The position numbers were made by a program, and so were the translations under genes. A DNA stretch of 64,000 nt from Caprella mutica (taxonomy: Eukaryota > Arthropoda > Malacostraca > Amphipoda > Caprellidae). The notes under the pieces are model-generated. The model saw nothing but the letters and a program-made list of their open reading frames with translations. It ran no database searches and was not told where the DNA came from. Location of the stretch: NCBI GenBank assembly GCA_947561585.1, contig CANNZV010000507.1, forward strand, positions 186,001-250,000, read 5' to 3'. Positions 23,081 to 33,944 of this stretch are shown here, one piece after another. Within the stretch, counting starts at the first letter, position 1; each line of letters begins with the position of its first letter.

Positions 23081-23240
23081 TCATTTTAAAATAAATAATT
23101 CCGTAGAAGCCCCTTGTGAATTGAGTTGGGGCTTTTGATCATAAATAAAAATCGATTCCAATGTCCTCAAATCTAAAGTATTGCAGGTAGTAAAATTTTG
23201 AAATCTTTTTCTGAAAATGGATGATTATTTTTTATGTAAC
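23081..23240 (-). pseudogene. Penelope-like element polyprotein C-terminus (remnant)
   Basis: The minus-strand translation gives LDLRTLESIFIYDQKP followed by QLNSQGAS and a stop at 23081-23083. This resembles the extreme C-terminus after the GIY-YIG endonuclease of Penelope-like retroelements (pattern R-x-L-E-S-x-x-I, K-P-x-L-N). Upstream HPFSEKDFKILL is in another frame, so there is at least one frameshift. Only about 50 residues remain. The call rests on the motif and on the adjacent hammerhead-like motifs. Confidence 0.5.
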
Positions 23241-23243
23241 TCA

Positions 23244-23277
23244 AGCTTTAAAATTGATTATCCAATTCATCATCAGG
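23244..23277 (-). ncRNA. hammerhead-ribozyme-like motif 2 (degenerate)
   Basis: The minus strand reads CTGATGA (CUGANGA), a stem-like GAATTG/CAATTT and TTAAAGC where GAAA would be expected. Its position on the other side of the Penelope-like remnant fits the paired terminal repeats of that class. It is probably inactive. Confidence 0.3.
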
Positions 23278-24795
23278 AGAAGTACATAAATTAAAAAGAA
23301 AAACCAATGCCTAATATGATCACCTAAAGTAAATATGATACCGGTCTACTATATTACAAATTTCTATTAATTATTTAAATAAATTACCTTTTCTAAAATA
23401 AAATAAAAATTGAAAATATTACATGCTAAATATGAAATCATTAGAAATTAATGTAAAAATCGAATTAAAAATAAAAAATAAAAAGAGAGATGAACAAAGA
23501 AGTGACTCAAGAACAGTCACAGAAAACAGTCAAGTAAATGATCTGAATCTTTTCACAGTTACAACCATCCCCAATTTAATTTGTGATATTACACCATTTC
23601 TAATTCTCACACTCAGCCTCTGAAAACAAAAATAAAATAACTCTACCTATTATATCATCACACTAATGTATTTATATATGATGGTATAACAAGTGAAGCC
23701 TAATAATCTATATCTATTGTTATTTATTTAGCAATAGCGTTCATGTGTAGTTTAACTGCTAATTTAAAGTTAATATCCGGTTTGATTTCCCCTCTTTTCC
23801 ACCATTTTTAAAAGACGCTTATCCAATATCCATCAAATCTGTAGATTTCTGAATTGTATCAGACGTTATCGTCTTACAAGAGTCTTCAGTATCCTTCCAG
23901 AGCTCATCTTTCGACGAGAACTGACGTCCTCCCACATACACATTCTGCTTCAGAATGGACTGAGGTTCTTCAATTGGGTTTGAATCTAGAGAGACTGGGC
24001 CATACCATCAACTTGTCAAATTCGTTGGCAATGTATGGGGTCAGTCAGGGCCGTCGAGAGTTTTCACGCATTTTGTCTTTGTAGACTACTGTTTGGTAAT
24101 CAGTTTTAATTAACGTGCTTCTCCGCCCATAGTAACCTTGTGTGTATCCTTCGAAAGAGGATTGGTAACATGTGAAACACAAGAGGCAATTAGTTTCAAT
24201 ATTTTACAGTGGGAGGTTTTTCCACACAGACACTCTTAAAAACTGCATCACTAGTTTCCAATGGTTTCCTCTTGAGTTCTCTCTTGATCAGGGACAGTTA
24301 TGTCTAGTAGCTATTTTGTATTTGCCCCTATCCTTGCGTGTAATCTTTTTTCAGGGGATCAACATTTAATTTCTACACTGTACGTGGCCGTAAAAATAAT
24401 AAATTCAATTTTACAGCATATATGATATTTTTTTGGTAAGTAGCGCTGTAGCGCTGCCGCTACATTCTGCTGCAGCGGAAGCGGCAGCGCCGCTGCTTTT
24501 CTGAAAGTGTAGCGGTAGCTGCAGCGCCGCTACATTATCATGCATGTAGCGGCAGCGGCAGCGCCGCTGCTTTTCAAAGTAGCGCTGCCCACCCACAAAC
24601 AAGTTACCCTAATCCAGCGAAAAATAATGTAAGGTCGGCTCAATTATTTGCAAAGAGTTTATTTAAGTTTATAAATTTAATTTTAAAATGAATTTACCAT
24701 GCAATGAACTTATCATGCGATGAATTTACTATGCGATGAATTTACCATGCGATGAATTTATCATGCGATGAATTTACCATGCGATGAATTTACCG

Positions 24796-26016
24796 GTGTG
24801 CGGTAAGTTCACTGCACTTAATTTACCGCCGTAAAGTTCAACGCACTCAATTCACCGCATGGAAAATTCACCGCAACTCAATTCACCGCATGGAAAATTC
24901 ACCGCAACTCAATTCCTCGCATGGAAAATTCACCGCAACTCAATTCACCGCATGGAAAATTCACCGCAACTCAATTCATCGTAAAAATAATTTAATTCAA
25001 AATGTCACAATGATATGAAATATTATAACATTAATAAGAAACTAAATAGACAAGATTTAAGTTAAAAGTACATACTTGTTTAAGGGAGTATTAAATGAAT
25101 ATTACTGAAAATGTGAGATTGAAATGATACATTATTACTGAATATATGAAATAATATATTATTACTGAATATATGATATAATACAAATTATGTAGTTGTT
25201 GTTTTGACATTAATTTCTTTTGGGGTAGTATTGTGTGTGCGAGGTGCATTTCGTAAAGATGCTCAAGATTTCTTGGTTATTTCGAAGATACATGGCTTGG
25301 AAGGCCAGGCAGCAGAGGACATCGTAGGTCTCCCAAATATTCTTTAGAAATGTGGAATGTATATATTCTTTTTAAAGAAATTTAACCAAAAACCAACAAT
25401 AATGTCGAAGGGTGGCATTGGGCTTTTAATGAACAAATGACTTCGGTACATGAACATCGAAATATATGGAAGTTTTTGGACTGCACTAAGCAAGTGCAAA
25501 AGCTAACCGAAATCAAAATTGAACAATTAGTTGCTGGTGAAATGCCTACCAAGGGAAGGAAGATGTACACTCATGCAAACTGCTGCTCGTTTACATAGAC
25601 TTGTGTTGGCCTACGATGAAAATTTCGATGCCCTAGAATATGTAAGAGCCATTGCACATAATTTAAGTTATTAATTTTTATTTATTACACTGCATTAGTT
25701 CTTATTTGTATTTATTTATGTTGTTTGTAGTCATTTCATTGCCATGGATACTCATAGATTGAATATAGGAGGAGTTTTCTTAGACGTAATGTAACAATTA
25801 TTTGAATATTTTTTCTATCCATTATAATAAATGCATCCAGTTGTCAAATCGTTTATTAACCTTAATGAAAAACAAATATCAATAAACATAACTTAAATTG
25901 AAGTTTACATGTATGCGGTGAATTGAGTTGCGATGAACTGAGTTGCGAGAACTTTCCATGCGGTGAATTGAGTGCCGTGAACTTTCCAGCGATGAATTGA
26001 GGGTGGTGAAATTTCC
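24796..26016 (+). mobile_element. Mutator-like element C with array arms and dead transposase
   Basis: The left arm (24796-24975) repeats AATTCACCGCATGGAAAATT and CACCGCAACTC. The right arm (about 25915-26016) is the inverted ATGCGGTGAATTGAGTTGCG array. It sits inside the right array of element B copy 2. The interior contains a MULE transposase remnant (25318-25674). A truncated left half of the same family is at 58658-59050. Confidence 0.75.
25318..25674 (+). pseudogene. MULE transposase C-terminal remnant
   Basis: One frame (about 25393-25587) reads NNNVEGWHWAFNEQM, then IWKFLDCTKQVQ and KIEQLVAGEMPTKGRKMYT. A second frame (about 25582-25674) reads RLHRLVLAYDENFDALEYVR, then AIAHNLSY and a stop. 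This is the C-terminal signature of insect MULE/FLYWCH-type transposases (TNNxVEGWHxxF ... YLRxIAHNL). At least one frameshift and the loss of the catalytic N-terminal part make it dead. Confidence 0.7.
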
Positions 26017-26179
26017 AATGAATTTACCGCGATGAATTTACACTGATCCATACATATTATGTACATGTTAATTTTTTTTTTCCATTTTATGAAATAACTT
26101 TAAAGTTTACGGAAATAAAAATATATTAATTAAATCAACCAGAGGCTGCATTTTGCAATATTGATTCACATTAAATAAA

Positions 26180-27285
26180 AATCTTTCGGCCAAGTGTCCA
26201 TTCGGCTTAATTTGCGCAAAATCTACTTTCGGCCAAATGTCTTTCGGCAAAGAGGTAATCGGCCAATTGTCTGCACACGTCTGTAAATTTATTCTTTTAT
26301 TCTCTGAAACATATTTTATATTCAAAAATATTCTTTATGTTCTTTACATTCTCAATTCATATGATTGCTGTAATTCGATTGAAACCTAATAAGGGATATA
26401 TTAGCAAGCCCCTTACATAACATTTGGATGCTAATCTCATGTTTCGGAATAATCGAAATATATGAAGAGTTTAAGTAAGGCGTATTAACTTGAATGATTT
26501 CATATGGATCCAATGTGTACATCGTCTGACAAAGTTCAGTCACAGTAATATTTATTAAATAAAATGGATGAATTTTAATGATTATTAGTTACATTGAACT
26601 AAGAAAAATTGAACAGTTGTTGGGATAAAATGAGATTATGAGAATGCATTTTGTAATATTAATTCATAAAACTATTAAATAATGAACATTGGACAGGTTA
26701 CGACCATTATACATTAACCATAATCGGCTTGTTTGCTCCAATAATTTAGTCGTGTTTTGATCAGCTAAAATACCTACATTCTTATTTATTATTGTTTCTT
26801 CTTTTAAAATACCGACATTCATATTTTGTATTGGCTACAACTTAACTAATTTACTACACAGAAGAAAAATATAGTCGTTTTTTAAAAAATAGTACGAATT
26901 TATTTTTCATAACGAGAATAATTTTTTTCATATTAGGAATTTTCTTTATTATAAATATGCTTAAGAGTCAAGATCATATTTTTATGCAACAAGCATATTG
27001 TCACAACCCTAGTTATTACAGTAGCAATAGACTTAAATTATGTTATTACAGTAGACTCTGATAGAAATGGGCAAATGATATGATTATCTTGTGGTCCATT
27101 TGTCTTGAGCCCAATTGTCATTGAGCTAAATTGCCCGGGGCCTAATTGTCGTGAGGCCGAGTCGTTATGGGCCCAATTGTTGGGGCCCATATGTCTTGGG
27201 AATAATTGCCAGGGCCTAATTGTTGGCGGGCCCAATTGTTGGTGATCATATACCTACGTCTTGGGCCCAATTGTCGGTTTACGAA
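26180..27285. mobile_element. second element with the CAATTGGGCC right arm, different left arm
   Basis: The left arm (26180-26280) is an array of TTTCGGCCAAATGTC-type units, unlike the CAATTGGGCC left arm of the relative at 20626-21716. The interior (about 26390-27060) is clearly the same family: CTAATCTCATGTTTCGG, GGATCCAATGTGTA, TACATTGAACTAAGAAAAAT. The right arm (about 27090-27285) is an inverted GGGCCCAATTGT array. Non-coding. Confidence 0.65.
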
Positions 27286-27289
27286 ATTA

Positions 27290-27883
27290 TTCATATGCAT
27301 AATTGGACATAGGAAGACTTATAAATATTTTATTTCATATAAAATTATACAAGAAATCAGTTTTCGGTTTTACTTTTTGACAAACATTTTCCAACATGTT
27401 TGGTGTTTGAGTTTGGAATTGCATAACCCTTTATGCCACGAATTAATTTGAACGTAAAAAAAATTATGATATTATTTTAGTATATAGAAAAACTAGTCAT
27501 TTACAAAAGTAAATAAAATTTACAATCGTGCTTAACTAATGTAAGCGCACACAGTCTTTTATTATAATAAATGTGTTTATCACACGCTTTCACATGTGAT
27601 AAACACATGTTAATGCGTGCACATGTGTTAATCAGGTCGTTTAAGGAAAATAGATTATCGCACAAAAGGATCCTTTGAAAGAGGACAAATAAGTCCTCTT
27701 AGTGGTATAAGGGCTAAGCCATTCCACCTGTCCTTGGCGTAACCTTCTGTCCCGCAAGTAATCCATCCTAGCAGATATCTACTCCTGTTTTGCAGTCATC
27801 CTCTCACTCCGTGTTTGGTAACAAGGCGGTAAAGTTCTCCAATAATTTGGCCTGAGTAATATTACATTTTTTGTTCAGTAAAT
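27290..27883. other. spacer upstream of the isolated signal-peptide exon
   Basis: GTGATAAACACATG-type words repeat at about 27560-27620. TACATTTTTTGTTCAG at 27863-27878 resembles a 3' splice site just before the exon at 27884, so a 5'-UTR exon could lie in this stretch. Confidence 0.35.
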
Positions 27884-27947
27884 ATGAAGTTCTTTTACTG
27901 TTTCGTTATTTTGTGCCTATCGCGATATGGCGCGTCCCAAGATATAG
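27884..27947 (+). CDS. isolated signal-peptide exon, takeout-like (possible alternative first exon)
   Basis: The 64-base exon encodes Met-Lys followed by a hydrophobic stretch (FFYCFVILCLSRYGAS) and QDI, a typical secretion signal. It ends in a good donor, ATAG|GTGAGT, with one base carried over (phase 1). The next exon of a takeout-family gene should accept phase 1, and exon 2 of the gene at 51786-56962 does. Splicing to 53944 would give a continuous ORF (QDI-ATDLTACLP) in place of that gene's own first exon. It may instead belong to a lost paralogue whose other exons have been displaced. Nothing in the 24 kb between continues it better. Confidence 0.45.
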
Positions 27948-28560
27948 GTGAGTAGACTTTGCAATTTTAAAGAGTATTCAAAATAAACTTTCACCTAATT
28001 CATCATATTGAATACTTTTAGAATAAAGGTTACCACAATACATTCTATATGTATTTACGTGCATATATAAAATTGTTATCATATAATTTAAATGAGGTAA
28101 GAGTTACAAAGTGTATTGTAAATGAAAATGCTATTCACACTTACAGTCTTTTCTTTGTACATCTGAAAATAATAACTTACTGTACCAGAAGAATATTGTA
28201 ATGAATTTCACAATTTCAGCAGAGTTATACAATATACATGTCTAACATTGTAAACATTTCAATTTAGTGTACTATCCATTTCATTACTATGTATTATTGG
28301 TGTTACTAATTGTGATCAGAAATAAAAATGTATGATCAAGTTTATCACTAATTATGATGAGTTTGAATTAATGAATGAAGTTAAGTTGAATTAAACACTC
28401 AGATGAACAGAAGGAAGTAAGATCAGCTCTCTGTTATCAGAGTACCGTAAAAAATACATATATAACATACCTAATTATTAATCAATTGAAAATATTCATT
28501 AACCGTTCATAAATATTGCTGTTCCCTTGAATTCTTTAGCTCCATTATAGGTGGGATAAC
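27948..28560. other. AT-rich spacer or intron
   Basis: No feature recognised. Confidence 0.3.
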
Positions 28561-28571
28561 TTTTGTCTAAT

Positions 28572-28928
28572 GCCCCGTGCACACTGTCAAACACTTCGTT
28601 AAACTGTTTGTCAAACTCATTCAGTATCTAGTAACAGATTTTAGTGTTCTCGTCCACACGTTCTCATATTTGTCAAATGGTTTTTATGTACACAGGTATG
28701 GTAAGTAAATTGAAGGTATTGCCTTTAAAACAGACAACTAATTACTCGTATGCAGGATTGAATGTCAGAAGACATATGAAATAATCACATAATACCTCAT
28801 TTTTTTCAATTCTACTTTTAGACAAACAATTTTAACATATTGGCTATCTTCAAATATCAATTTAAGTGTTTGAAAATAGTAGAAGGGTTTCAAACAGTTT
28901 GACTTAGTGTTTGACAGTGCACCAGACA
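28572..28928. mobile_element. MITE with GTGCACACTGTCAAACAC ends
   Basis: GTGCACACTGTCAAACACTT and AGTGTTTGACAGTGCAC are inverted, and the match continues inward through AAACTGTTTG / CAAACAGTTT. About 360 bp, non-coding. The target duplication is not clear. Confidence 0.7.
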
Positions 28929-29540
28929 CTATACCTAACTAGCTTACATTGAAATAGTCCTGAAGGCTAGCTAACTGTAGTTTAGTGTACCTAAAGGAAT
29001 GAATTAATACTTAATGTAGTACCACTAACGGAATCGCATCAACATCTACTGCGCGATACATAATTATCAACGCGATAAAAAAAAACTCGTTTATAAGCAT
29101 CACAACTATCGTAGTATCGCCCAATAAATTGCAGACCTCTATTGTATATCATTCAGCATAACATTGATGCTGTTAATTTATAAAAACACTCCATATCTAA
29201 ATAAAACTGTTGTAATTCCTTAATGTGAACTATAAGGAACTAATTGAATAGTTGTACTGATATCTTTCATTAGGCAACTAGTACTGTACCTGTTGTTCAT
29301 TCAGTGAGAGTTGAATTAATATAATGGGTTTAAGATTATATTAAAATGCATTATGCACACATATAAAAAATACTTATACAATATATAAATATATAATTTA
29401 TATTAAATTGTATTTTTTCTTTTTAGGACGAAAACTCTCATATTTTCAATTATTAATTATTATAGTGTGACCCCCGTATCAATGATACTGCAGCAAATTA
29501 TTCGTTTTTCTTTTCAATTACTGTTTATTTGATTTTTCTT
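28929..29540. other. AT-rich spacer
   Basis: No feature recognised. Confidence 0.3.
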
Positions 29541-29544
29541 TAAT

Positions 29545-29642
29545 TTACACCAACTTTATGAGGCGCTGTTGATAGAATGACTGTTTGAAACTAACCCATT
29601 TTGTGACTCACAGACAGACGCGGCTCTTATTTATAGTATAGA
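29545..29642 (-). mobile_element. Helitron 5'-end-like fragment
   Basis: The minus strand begins TCTATACTATAAATAAGAGC, then GCGTCTGTCTGTGAGTCAC and CAAAATGGGTTAG. It is related to the Helitron 5' end at 36131 and to the split copy at 36150-36191 / 46222-46290. No convincing 3' end is seen, and the base before TC is G rather than A. Confidence 0.4.
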
Positions 29643-30418
29643 CTGTAGGGAAGGTTTGTATTTTATTACCAATGTTGATAAATTTATTTGCAGCATTTTA
29701 TTATATAATTAAAGTCTTTATTATATAAATAAAGTCTTTATAATATAATTAAAGTCTTTATTATATAAATAAAGTCTTTATAATATAATTAAAGTCTTTA
29801 TTATATAAATAAAGTCTTTATTATATAATTCAAGTCTTTATTATATAATTAAAGTCTTTATTATATAATTAAAGTCTTTATTATATAAATAAAGTCTTTA
29901 TAATATAATTAAAGCTTTATTATATAAATAAAGTCTTTATTATATAAATAAAGTCTTTATTATATAAATAAAGTCTTTATTATATAATTAAAGTCTTTAT
30001 TATATAATTAAAGTCTTTATTATATAATTAAAGTCTTTATTATATAAATAAAGTCTTTATAATATAATTAAAGCTTTATTATATAAATAAAGTCTTTATT
30101 ATATAAATAAAGTCTTTATTATATAAATAAAGTCTTTATTATATAATCCAAGTCTTTGTTATATAAATCAAGTCTTTATCATATAATTCAAGTCTTTATT
30201 ATATAATTCAAGTCTTTATTATATAATTCAATTCTTTATTATATAATTCAAGTCTTTATTATATAATTCAAGTCTTTATTATATAATTCAAGTCTTTATT
30301 ATATAATCAATGGCCACATTGAACTTTTAGAAATTGAAGATAATATGAACGTGTATAATTTTTACAGAGGGTGTTTATTTATAATGGAATAATTTATTAT
30401 TTTTTCTGTCGCTACACA

Positions 30419-31506
30419 TCTATACATATATAATACGTATTATATAATAGCGTATTATATAATTTACAACTTTTTAGAAAGTCGTGACGAATTGAACGTG
30501 TTAAAAGGATTTTCCGAAATTCAAACGGGTTTTCGAATTATTAACACTTGATTTATAATGGATACATAGAAATTAATTCGTCATACTTTCCAGGATATTT
30601 TCAGAGACTATCCAATAGAATGGGCTGAAATTTTCTGGAGACCTTCGGCCTATGGTCCTACAGAACGCTATTGATTTGTTTTACGAAATTCGAACGGGTT
30701 TTTGAATTATTCGAATATAAGTTTTAATGGAATAGATAGGGATTTAATTCAAATCGGCAAATACATGGTAACATACGAAATAAATAAAAAATAAAATTTG
30801 CATTAATCAAATAAATTTTTTTTTATAATATGTAAAAATGGTCTACAAAAATAACTGCGTTAACCGCTTTTCGAAATTCGAAGTACTTTTTGAGATATGA
30901 CGAAAATTAGAAAATTAAAAATAAAATTCTACGCTGGTAATCATTTTTCCTCACGAAAATTAATAACATATTTTGCAAGATTGAAATTATAATAATGAAT
31001 TTTAATATTGATATTGACTGGTGGGAATTTAAATAAATTCGAAATAAATGATATTTAGAATATTTATTATCAAATTATAATGAATTTTGCATAAATAAAA
31101 TTTTGCATAAAATTAATTAATTAAAATGAATTAAATATCAGCTCCTACCTATATTGGTATTGTGATTTTATTTCTTCTATTTCAAGCATTGAACTGATCA
31201 AAGTAGCTAAATATTTTAATTTTTAGGAATGTGATTTTTTGAATAATGTTTGTAATTTGTAGTTATTTATATAGCTATGTAATATAATAATTTATGATGT
31301 ATACGACAGTATTCTACATAAATTGATGACGTCATGGGACGGAAAAATTTTCTTTACTGGTACCTAAATCTTATGAAATGTAATGGAAAACGGGATATGT
31401 AATGTATAAGATGTACTTAAATATTAATATTGTACTTAAATATCAATATAAGAAATATATAATAATATATGCACATTACCGTGCATTTTGCACGGGTACC
31501 AACTAG
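30419..31506 (+). mobile_element. non-autonomous Helitron
   Basis: It starts TCTATACATATATAATACG after an A. It ends with the hairpin CCGTGCATTTTGCACGG, then GTACCAA, then CTAG at 31503-31506 followed by T. This is the canonical Helitron 3' structure (hairpin about 10 bases before CTRR, insertion between A and T). The 1.1-kb interior is AT-rich with no helicase gene. The 5' end is less certain than the 3' end. Confidence 0.65.
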
Positions 31507-33320
31507 TTATAATAATATATTTCCTAGTATCTGGATTATTTGATATAAATTAGCCTGTCATAATGTATATTATACCTATACTGTTAAAAGAGTTATACAA
31601 AAAGAATACCTACCTAATACATGGGTAAGTTTATTCTATGGTTTATATTCAGAATAGTTCATTTTTTTAGTTTAATAATAATCTCTTTCTTCGAGACAAT
31701 GAAAACTTTATCAGTTAATATAGTTTATTTTATTTTATCCTTGTAGAGCAGACACAAAATTTCATATTACCTTGAATTTCTAAAAGTTCAATGTGGCCAT
31801 TGATTATACAATAAAGACTTGAATTATATAATATAAACTTGAATTATATAATAAAGACTTGAATTATATAATAAAGACTTGAATTATATAATAAAGACTT
31901 GAATTATATAATATAAACTTGAATTATATAATAAAGACTTGAATTATATAATAAAGACTTGAATTATATAATAAAGACTTGAATTATATAATAAAGACTT
32001 GAATTATATAATAAAGACTTGAATTATATAATAAAGACTTGAATTATATAATAAAGACTTGAATTATATAATAAAAACTTGAATTATATAATAAAGACTT
32101 GAATTATATAATAAAGACTTAAATTATATAATAAAGACTTGAATTATATAATCAAGACTTGAATTATATAATAAAGACTTGAATTATATAATAAAGACTT
32201 GAATTAATAAAGACTTGAATTATATAATAAAAACTTGAATTATATAATAAAGACTTGAATTATATAATAAAGACTTGAATTATATAATAAAGGCTTGAAT
32301 TATATATAATAAAGACTTGAATTATATAATAAAGACTTGAATTATAAAATAAAGACTTGAATTATATAATAAAGACTTGAATTATATAATAAAGACTTGA
32401 ATTATATAATAAAGACTTGAATTATATAATAAAGGATTGAATTACATAATTAAACTTTAATTATATAATAAATCATTGAATTATACAATAAAGACTTGAA
32501 TTATATAATAAAGACTTGAATTATACAATAAAGACTTGAATTATACAATAAAGACTTGAATTATATAATGAAACTTTAATTATATAATAAAGACTTGAAA
32601 AATTCAATAAAGACTTTAATTATATTATAAAGACTTGAATTATACAATAAAGACTTTAATTATATAATAAAGACTTGAATTATATAATGAAACTTTAATT
32701 ATATAATAAAGACTTGAAAAATTCAATAAAGACTTTAATTATATTATAAAGACTTGAATTATACAATAAAGACTTTAATTATATAATAAAACTTTAATTA
32801 TATAATAAGGACTTGAATTATACAATAAAGACTTGAAAAATTCAATAAAGACTTTAATTATATTATAAAGACTTAAATTATACAATAAAGACTTTAATTA
32901 TATAATAAAACTTTAATTATATAATAAGGACTTGAATTATACAATAAAGACTTGAATTATATAATAAAGACTTGAATTATACAATAAAGACTTGAATTAT
33001 ACAATAAAGACTTTAATTATATAATAAAGACTTGAATTATACAATAAAGACTTTAATTATATAATAAAACTTTAATTATATAATAAGGACTTGAATTATA
33101 CAATAATGACTTGAATTATATAATAAAGACTTGAATTATACAATAAAGACTTGAATTATACAATAAAGACTTTAATTATATAATAAAGACTTGAATTATA
33201 CAATAAAGACTTTAATTATATAATAAAACTTTAATTATATAATAAGGACTTGAATTATACAATAATGACTTGAATTATATAATAAAGACTTGAATTATAC
33301 AATAAAGACTTGAATTATAC

Positions 33321-33905
33321 TGTTATGCTCACTTCTTGTGTTTGAGAATTGACACTAGACTTTCAAATTTTAATGGGATTATATGTGAAATTATCCCTTC
33401 AGAACCAATTGTTTATTCTTTATTTCCATAATTCAGTAACTGATCTAATTAATGTCTATCAATTACACAGGAAATGAAAGCGGGTAATGACCGGTTCAAT
33501 TTTATTATAGGCACAAATATAAAAATACACAGTTTGGCAAATATGGACTTATTGCGGATAATCGAAAAGAGGGTAAAATGTAGAGCGTGGTTGTTAACCC
33601 CACAAAGTCTAGAGCCAATCTAACAGAGGACCAAACTATACAGGAAAGCATCAGTGTTAGGCTTATTTTCGAATTGGACTACAAACAGCTCATTATATAC
33701 CTAGGCCTTATATTCAATATTATTCCTACGGATACAATAAGAATGTCTTACGGTGGTATTTTAACGGACTTTTAGGGTAAGGGTTAAAAGAGAGGATGTA
33801 AGCAATTAACATCATTCGATACTTTTGAGAAAGAAACGATGTTATTTCAAGAGTTATTGAAATATATAGGTATAGCTATTCTTATTGAAATTATAGTTCA
33901 TAACA
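33321..33905. mobile_element. solo LTR (585 bp)
   Basis: It starts TGTTATG and ends CATAACA, with 7-bp inverted TG...CA termini. It is flanked by the 4-bp duplication ATAC (33317-33320 and 33906-33909), inside an otherwise continuous array of element E. No internal retrotransposon sequence is present, so it fits a solo LTR left by LTR-LTR recombination. It is unrelated to the LTR at 37401. Confidence 0.75.
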
Positions 33906-33944
33906 ATACAATAAAGACTTGAATTATACAATAAAGACTTGAAT

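Larger units (their letters stand above)
22160..24596. mobile_element. hAT-like element with GC-rich CAGCGCCGCTAC arms
   Basis: The left end CAGAGGTGGGCGCAGCGCCG resembles hAT termini (CAGAGGTGGGC). The right end GTAGCGCTGCCCACCCA is a partial inverted match. Both arms (22160-22318 and about 24440-24590) are strings of CAGCGGCGCT / AGCGCCGCTAC palindromes, strikingly GC-rich here. The flanks rejoin to the element B interior (AACTAAC, then CAAACAAGTTACCC), confirming insertion into B. The 2.1-kb interior has no intact gene but includes the Penelope-like remnant at 23081-23240. Confidence 0.7.
20398..26049. mobile_element. array-armed MULE-like element B, copy 2, with nested insertions
   Basis: The left end GGATCAGTGTGAATTCATCGC runs into a GGTAAATTCATCGCATG array (20398-20520). 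The right end is the inverted GCGATGAATTTACC array, finishing GCGATGAATTTACACTGATCC at 26049. Interior blocks match copy 1: CTATTATTTGTATT complements near 20550, CAAACCGTTAATATT at about 21750, CCAATCATTT at about 22135 and AAGTTACCCTAATCCAGCG at about 24601. Later insertions split it: a CAATTGGGCC element, a hAT-like element and a Mutator-like element in the right arm. No matching 9-bp target duplication is visible. Confidence 0.7.
29695..33944. mobile_element. array-armed element E with 20-bp AT-rich arms
   Basis: The left arm (29695-30306) and right arm (31805-33320 plus 33906-33944) are opposite-orientation arrays of a 20-bp unit, AAAGACTTGAATTATATAAT on the right. The arms are joined to a perfect inner inverted repeat: CAATGGCCACATTGAACTTT (from 30308) and AAAGTTCAATGTGGCCATTG (ending about 31803). 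The interior holds a Helitron (30419-31506), and a solo LTR splits the right arm. No element gene is present. The right arm has about 75 units, more than twice the left. Confidence 0.75.

Noticed and set aside
23854..24084. Open frame with LERLGHTINLSN, resembling the hAT transposase CFAHTLNLIV block
   Set aside because: The cysteine and surrounding motif are missing and the frame is short; not enough to call a transposase remnant.
31326..31333. Perfect CRE-like TGACGTCA
   Set aside because: It lies within a Helitron interior with no promoter nearby; a chance palindrome is likely.
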